DNA of 64,000 nucleotides from Chimonanthus salicifolius (Eukaryota; Streptophyta; Magnoliopsida; Laurales; Calycanthaceae). Under the pieces are notes generated by a model. It was not told where the DNA came from. It saw only the letters and a program-made list of their open reading frames with translations, and ran no database searches. Where the stretch lies: the NCBI GenBank assembly GCA_013350335.1, contig CM023538.1, forward strand, positions 63,167,080 through 63,231,079. Reading direction: 5' to 3'. Shown here piece after piece: positions 58,328-64,000 of the stretch (position 1 is its first letter; the number at the start of each line of letters is the position of its first letter). The translations under genes were made by a program, and so were the position numbers.

Positions 58328-58524
58328 TCCATGAGGGTTGGTTCGACCGTCAAGAATTCATATGAGATGCAGAAGGTCTTTAGTTCAAGTCACTCTCAAA
58401 ATAAAAAAATCACTCCCCATAGTATTATCCCATGTGTGTGCATAGAGAGGTTTGCACATGTTCTAAAGATTAGTTAGGTGCTATAAGAAGCCTCAACACT
58501 TCGGTCTTAAAAAACGAAATGAAC
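58328..58524 (+). mobile_element. tRNA-derived SINE, copy 2, with 11-bp target duplication
   Basis: Collinear with 32400-32595: a ccatgagggttggttcgacc head, ttagttcaagtcactctcaa as the B-box-like part, and a tail ending in cttaaaaaacgaaatg. It is flanked by ttcataattaa at 58317-58327 and 58525-58535. Confidence 0.82.
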
Positions 58525-58535
58525 TTCATAATTAA

Positions 58536-59157
58536 AAAACTAAATAAAATTGATCTATACATATTGGAATTGACTTGAAGGAGGACCGGGTCTATTGAGT
58601 TTGATTGAATCTTTTGAGTTACTCAATTAGCTACGACTGAGTCCTTACTTGCCTCGACTGCGTTCCAAATTGGAAAGTCTCAAATTTTAGAAATATTCAA
58701 CTCTTATATAGACTTTTTATTAAAATAAAAATCCCAATCATCCCATCACATCCAGCAGCCTCAAATAAGGACAGGAATGGAATAAGAATCTTTGAACTAT
58801 TATTCACTTACGTACATGAATATGGCCTTCTTTAACAATTTATCACACTTTACTCACTATTCAACTATTTATAATTTTATATATAAGTGAAAAAACAGGT
58901 GGGTCATGTTATTTGTATAATCGAAAAGTTAAATGAAAGGTCTCTCAGTGGAGTGGTATAACTTAATTAAATTAATTGATCACATCATTTTCTCCTTATT
59001 GTTTCCATGTGTTTTGTTCTTAATCTCACATGTCTCTTTCATTATGTCTCCTTTTATACACCCCCCAACTCAATTATTTTCTTAACACCAATTTAAACTA
59101 TAAAACTTACCTTAAACTCTATTTAATTTTGTTTTAAAAGTTGGGCAAAAGAAAACC
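58536..59157. other. AT-rich spacer, nothing recognised
   Basis: No gene or clear repeat. Confidence 0.4.
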
Positions 59158-59470
59158 TAGGTGTGAAACTCGGGTCCGGTTTTGGCCCGAACCCGCATGA
59201 TCCGACCCAAAAATCATGCGGGTCCGTCATGAAAGTCTTGTCAGCGGATTGGGTCGGATTGAAAAGTTAGAAACCCGAATTGAATTCGGGTCGGGTTAGG
59301 TTTAGAGATTTTTAAGTTAACCCGTCTGACTTGATCAAACCCAACCCAACCCGACCGGATAAAAAGTAGGCTAAAGTTGGTTCAAAATGCGGGCCGGGTC
59401 GGGTTTCGGGTTGAATCAGGTTATAATTAGGGTCAGTCGGGTCAAGACGTCCGGGTCAAAAGTTCGGATC
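59158..59470. mobile_element. MITE-like element, GGGTCGGGTT family, copy 2 (one end only)
   Basis: Begins taggtgtgaaactcgggtcc and carries dense GACCC/GGGTC motifs like its relatives. The right end is not definable, so the limits are approximate. Confidence 0.45.
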
Positions 59471-59795
59471 GGATTGAGTTGTCTTCTTCACGATTTCACC
59501 TTTAAGAAAACCATTGTTCTAATCCCTTTTAATAATGAATCTAACCACAGAAAGTTACACAAACCCAATTTAGGGTTGATAAATAATGCAGTACACACCT
59601 CATTTATGAATTCATTTTACGATTAAATTTTAATTTTTCATTTAACTATATCATAATTTATATATTTTAAAGCCGAATTCCATATAATGACTTACATAAT
59701 AGATAGATTGCAATTCTTTGGTTGAATGGACAAAGTCATTGACTTAATCTGCATTGAAAAATAAATGGTTGTTGTTTTGACTGTGTTACTGATTG

Positions 59796-59869
59796 ACTGT
59801 GATCGTCCAATCAAAAATCAAATTTAGGCCATACTGTGATCGTCCAATCAAAAATCAAATTTAGGCCAT
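59796..59869 (+). repeat. Perfect 37-bp tandem duplication
   Basis: 59796-59832 and 59833-59869 are identical, each starting actgtgatcgtccaatc and ending ttaggccat. It lies in non-coding sequence. Confidence 0.92.
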
Positions 59870-60250
59870 GTCCAATCCCCAGTGGAGCCCATATTGAACC
59901 ATCCAATGCACATTTCAGGGGGCCCACAGTGAGTTTACCCATTATTTATTTTGATGAGAAATGTGTGCACTATTAAAGTAACTATTGGATTCCATTACTT
60001 GAAAAAGTTTCATGTAATTAGTCGAGATGAAAATGATGGGGCCTGCAACCTTTGTACGTTAATCTTTGTCATTAAGACCTTTAATGAACGATGGAGAACT
60101 CCTTTTCCTTTTTGCTGAAAATAAAGCAGACAACATTATTACAATGTATAGTTTTATACTATACTTTCAATTTATAAGTGCTACATGTTCTATACGTATC
60201 TGTATTCCAACAACAATGGCCCCTAAGTCTATTATTTTAGAGTGCCCATT
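59870..60250. other. Spacer, nothing recognised
   Basis: Contains phrases of the cagtgagtttaccc type but no gene or bounded repeat. Confidence 0.35.
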
Positions 60251-60629
60251 CTAACACGAGAAAACTCTTTTAAGAGACATGGGTTTTTCGGATATCCCAT
60301 TTTGCGCCCATCTGTTCATACGAAAAATTTTAAAAATCAGATATTCAGAAATTGGTGCACCAACCGGATCACTTTCCAGTGAATCGATACACCGATTTGG
60401 ACTATTTCACGTCTCAAGAAATCGGTGCACTGAGCAGATCACTTTTCTCAAATTTTCGTTTCCAAGTGATCCGCTCGGTGCACCGGTCCAGTACACCGAT
60501 CCAGAGTGCACCGATTTACTGGAAAGTGAACCGATTTCTAAAAGTTCAATAAAACTTGTACTGACGGATGGGAGTAAAATGGGAAGTTCACTAAAACCCG
60601 TGTCCGATAAAAGAGTTTTCCCGTGTTAG
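60251..60629. mobile_element. Foldback/MITE element with terminal inverted repeats of about 60 bp
   Basis: The left arm 60251-60312 begins CTAACACGAGAAAACTCTTT. The right arm 60568-60629, read in reverse, begins CTAACACGGGAAAACTCTTT and continues to match past CCCATTTT and CCCATC. The middle holds a second nested inverted repeat with several CGGTGCAC and ACCGAT motifs. There is no transposase, and the 116-codon frame inside is a by-product of symmetry. No target duplication was seen. Long inverted arms suggest a Mutator-like or foldback origin. Confidence 0.8.
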
Positions 60630-62227
60630 GATGGCCACCCTTATTTTATTTTATTTTTTTTAAGACTGAGATCTCCAGACATTTTACCTGACTAATTTTT
60701 GGAGCATTTGTAAAACTTTCAATCCGCATATACTAATTATAGAACAATGAATATTGTCCTTTTTTGTGTTGAAAGGGAATTGATCTCAATACTTTCCACA
60801 AATAAGGCCTGATTTTGAATATCAAGCCAACTCCTTGAATTTCATAAGCCTATTATTTGCATTGATACCTAAGCCTCCACATTAACACATTGATTTAAAC
60901 TTTGTTGTGCATGTTATGTGAGCTTTCAAAAGATTTACTGTTTAAAGATTAAAAAAAGTTAACTGTTTCTCTTATAAAATTTTAGTACTACTTAACTATT
61001 AACTTTATGCAATAAATAATATAAAATCTTCTTATTTAATAAAGCAATCAAAAATTTTATTGAGGTTTTTTTTATGACTAAAGTGTCCAGGAGTCTCATC
61101 TATATTTAGACAAGAGACATTTTAATCCGTCTATTCATTGGGACATATGAAAACCTTCCAATCCCACATCCACCGAGTAAATAAGTATGAGGAGTGGTAC
61201 GTAGAGGTGTTAAAGCATGAATCAATTTTATTGAATTTTTAGAAGAGCAATCAGCTGATTTAAAAGGATTTGTCAAATCTGTCCCTTGGCTTTTAATCCA
61301 AGCTTTAGGAAGCAACCCCGTCCAACCACCATGTCCATTCTCCTCTCTTTCCATTTCATCTCCAACCACTAAAAAACAGAGGATCTTTAATAATTTTTTT
61401 TTTTTTTCTTAAAGTCCAGAGGTATCCACGCGTGGCACTTTAATAATGCTTATTAGACAACCAACTTCACAAAAACTGTAAATTAAAGAAAAGCTGTTTG
61501 AGGGAAATACAATAAAACAATTACATATTTTTAATAGTCATTTCATTAAATATAAAGAGTCTTTAATTTAATTGAATAATATAACATGCATAATTCTATA
61601 TAAAAAGCCTAAGTTTAAATTGTTTCTATAATTAAGCTAAAGTTAAAAATAGCAAAGAGGTGAGAAACACGTTTCAAATTTAATTAATCTATTTAAAGCT
61701 TCTATTCTAGCAATAAAATATGTATTTGATACTAATTAAACCTCATAGTATAACAAAAAAAATTGAATAATTGGGTAGGGATCCGCCAGGATCCGAAATC
61801 GAGCAAAGTGGCAATCAGATCCGTTCACTTGTTTGCTATTATTGGTTAAATTAAATACTGGAATCTATTTTGAAATCCCTAACTTATTATTTTGAGTTAA
61901 ATCCGTCATGTGATTGGGTCGTCCAACCGCACACATGGGCCCATAATATGATAAAAAATAAACAACATAGTGTAAAAATTAGGTCAATGGAAACTCTTAT
62001 TGAATACATAAAAAATTTATGGAACACAATAACCTTATCAAAGTAAATTAAAATTTTAAATTTATTGATTATAATAATATTATTATTTCTGAATTTTATC
62101 CATTAAATTTAAGCAAATAAGATAAATAATTGATATAGTAGTTAACATCAGTTGTTTATTTTACTTAAGGAGTTTAATAATGACCAAAGTGTTCAGATCT
62201 TTTAGAGCACTTTGATTAATATTTGCA
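60630..62227. other. AT-rich spacer, nothing recognised
   Basis: No gene, RNA or bounded repeat that I can support. Confidence 0.4.
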
Positions 62228-62530
62228 TAGGAGTGAAACTTGGGTCGAGTTGTAACTTGACCCACATGACCCGACCCAAGAAATCAATGGGTTTGGATTA
62301 TGTTTTTGTATATCTCGAGTCAGGTTGAAAAAAAATAAATTCGTATGAAATTTGAGTCGAATTGGATTGAAAATTTTAAAAGCAACTCGACCCGACCCGA
62401 CATGACTACATCAAGTTATAAAATAACACTTGGGTTGAGTCGAGTCGAGTTAAGTTCAATAATTTTTTACATGAGTTGAATTAAGTTTATTGAAACACGA
62501 TCCGACTTAACCCAAGTTTCAACTCTTTAC
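62228..62530. mobile_element. MITE-like element, GGGTCGGGTT family, copy 3
   Basis: Starts taggagtgaaacttgggtcg and ends cttaacccaagtttcaactc, so the ends are inverted copies of each other. The interior carries gacccgacccgacatg and gagtcgagtcgagtt runs. Non-coding. Confidence 0.62.
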
Positions 62531-63250
62531 TTACTATACGTGTAAATCTTTCTATCCACACATACTGAATAACTCTACGGAGAGTGACCCTTTGAGATAA
62601 AATAAGAATCGACTCTGCTTTCTTGAGTGATTCATGATCCTCACTCTAATTCCTTTGGGTTTAGTTGCATTCATGGGAAAAAAAAATCTGAAAAAAAAAA
62701 AAAACTCACTCAAGATTAGGTAATGTTTGTTTGCATGATTTAGGGTTTTGTTAATGTTGATGTGGTTGCACATGGATTTTCTGTCTTCATGTGTTTGCAC
62801 CTTTATGTCCAATCTCAAGTAAAGTACTAATGAATGTGGCCAGAATGATTGTAGACAATAAAGGACACCCAGGAATAGTACCGACATTTTCCTTATTGCT
62901 GTAGAATTTTTAGGAACTCAACCCTCTCCATTCCCTTCTTTCACAGGACCAAACAAATTTTACTGATACTTTGTTCCTAAGAAGCAGTGTTTTATTAAAA
63001 TCAGTTTTTGACTTAATGGAAATTGAGTTTGAATCGAGTCCAAATTATATCAACTGAGTTATATAAGAGTTGATTAAAACGGCTGAGCTTAAATACGATT
63101 GAGTCTGAGCTTAGCTAAAATTTTGTCTGCATTAGAGACCTTTTCTTACTAAAAATAAGAAAAAGAATAACTTGTAAAGCTCATTTTTCACCTCTAAAAT
63201 GAGGAATTGCCAATTGGGTTTGAAAATGTGGTATTTTTTTAACCTTTTGA
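62531..63250. other. Spacer, nothing recognised
   Basis: An A/T-tract-rich stretch with one Phe-rich minus-strand frame (62552-62887) that resembles no family. Confidence 0.35.
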
Positions 63251-63582
63251 TTAGGGGTGAAATTTGGACCGAGTTTAACCCGATGTACATGGTCCAATCT
63301 GAGAAATGAGTGGACTGACTTGTGTATTTGTAAATTTAAGATTGAGTTGAGTTGAAAAAAAAACTCGTATAAAATTCGGAACAGATTCGACTCATAAATT
63401 TAAGTTCAATCCAACTCAAGTTTCAATAAATATAAAAAGTCCATTGCTGAACCAGCAACTCAGATTGGGTTAGATTAAATAATACAGACCAGCAACTCGA
63501 GTCGAGTCGACTCAATAATTTTTTATATAAATTGTGTTGAGTTTATTAAAATCCAGTCCAATTCATCGAATTTCAACCCTAA
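63251..63582. mobile_element. MITE-like element, GGGTCGGGTT family, copy 4
   Basis: Begins TTAGGGGTGAAATTTGG and ends CGAATTTCAACCCTAA, inverted ends. The flanks cttttga and ctttgat are similar and could be a short worn target duplication. Non-coding. Confidence 0.62.
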
Positions 63583-64000
63583 CTTTGATCTAAACCACAA
63601 GTCTGATGCCGTAAGAACTGAAAATGGGTCTCATGCTCACAAATCAATAGCCCATAAAGATGGCCCTATCTTGCAAAAAAACAATCCCCATTGGTACCAA
63701 CTCACCATCCACAGCTTCAAAATAAATTTAAAAAAAAATACAAAAAAAAGTCAGTCCTTGAATGGCAAGGGCATTTCCTGTCATATATAAAGGCTTGCAG
63801 CACAGGAACATAAAATAATTAATTGGAACCGTCCAACCCACAATCTTTTAATGATTGTAAGGTTTCTCATTTAATGAAAGGTCTTCGAAACTTATATAAT
63901 AAAGAAATATTTTAAATATAATGGTGACAATATCTTGAAAAACACCTCATCTTAGTCAATGAGAGGTAGAAAAACAAATGAAGAGAGAGAATTCAACCTA
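63583..64000. other. Right edge of the window, nothing recognised
   Basis: AT-rich, no gene. Any feature beginning here would continue beyond the window. Confidence 0.35.

Noticed and set aside
60279..60629. 116-codon frame on the plus strand
   Set aside because: It lies wholly inside a foldback element and shows no protein family. It is a by-product of repeated sequence.
1..64000. A new multi-gene system or a biosynthetic cluster
   Set aside because: The supported genes (methyltransferase relic, two PPR genes, BSD protein, serine peptidase) belong to unrelated pathways and are separated by transposon debris. Nothing suggests they act together.

Overview
This is nuclear DNA of a flowering plant. 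It is AT-rich, its genes have GT-AG introns up to 4 kb, it carries two intronless pentatricopeptide (PPR) genes of the land-plant PLS class, and its gene space is full of LINE, Copia, hAT, SINE and MITE debris. The species cannot be named from the sequence. Gene models below were built by hand, by joining exons whose splice phases agree and whose conceptual protein matches a known family.

Layout. 1-7 kb (minus): a decayed chloroplast-type UbiE/COQ5-like methyltransferase. Its last recognisable exon runs directly into the C-terminal tail of an LRR receptor-like protein that carries several stop codons. Two hAT MITEs lie in its introns, and a tandem duplication spans its start codon. 8-11 kb: hAT-like and LINE debris. 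11.07-13.19 kb (minus): an intact PPR-DYW gene. 14.96-16.67 kb (plus): an E-type PPR gene, followed at once by a tandem, stop-ridden copy of itself. 20.04-32.03 kb (plus): a six-exon BSD-domain gene (306 aa) whose introns hold an internally deleted Copia element with target-site duplications and two antisense tails of one LINE family. A SINE follows it. 34.20-48.78 kb (plus): a twelve-exon prolyl oligopeptidase/oligopeptidase B-like serine peptidase (about 802 aa) with a complete Ser-Asp-His triad, a probable GC-AG intron and one ambiguous exon end. 49-52 kb: RTE-type LINE tails on both strands. 52.86-53.24 kb: a minisatellite of about 63 bp. 53-64 kb: no gene seen, but more SINE copies, a family of MITEs with GGGTCGGGTT-like ends, and a 379-bp foldback element.

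The genes are not a functional cluster. The two PPR proteins would edit or process organellar RNA, the BSD protein has no settled function, and the peptidase is a housekeeping-type enzyme. I found no sign of a new multi-gene system. The points most worth a second look are the methyltransferase/receptor chimera, the PPR duplication that coincides with loss of the DYW end, the GC-AG intron and uncertain exon 4 end of the peptidase, the 11-residue repeats of the BSD protein, and the well-delimited mobile elements.
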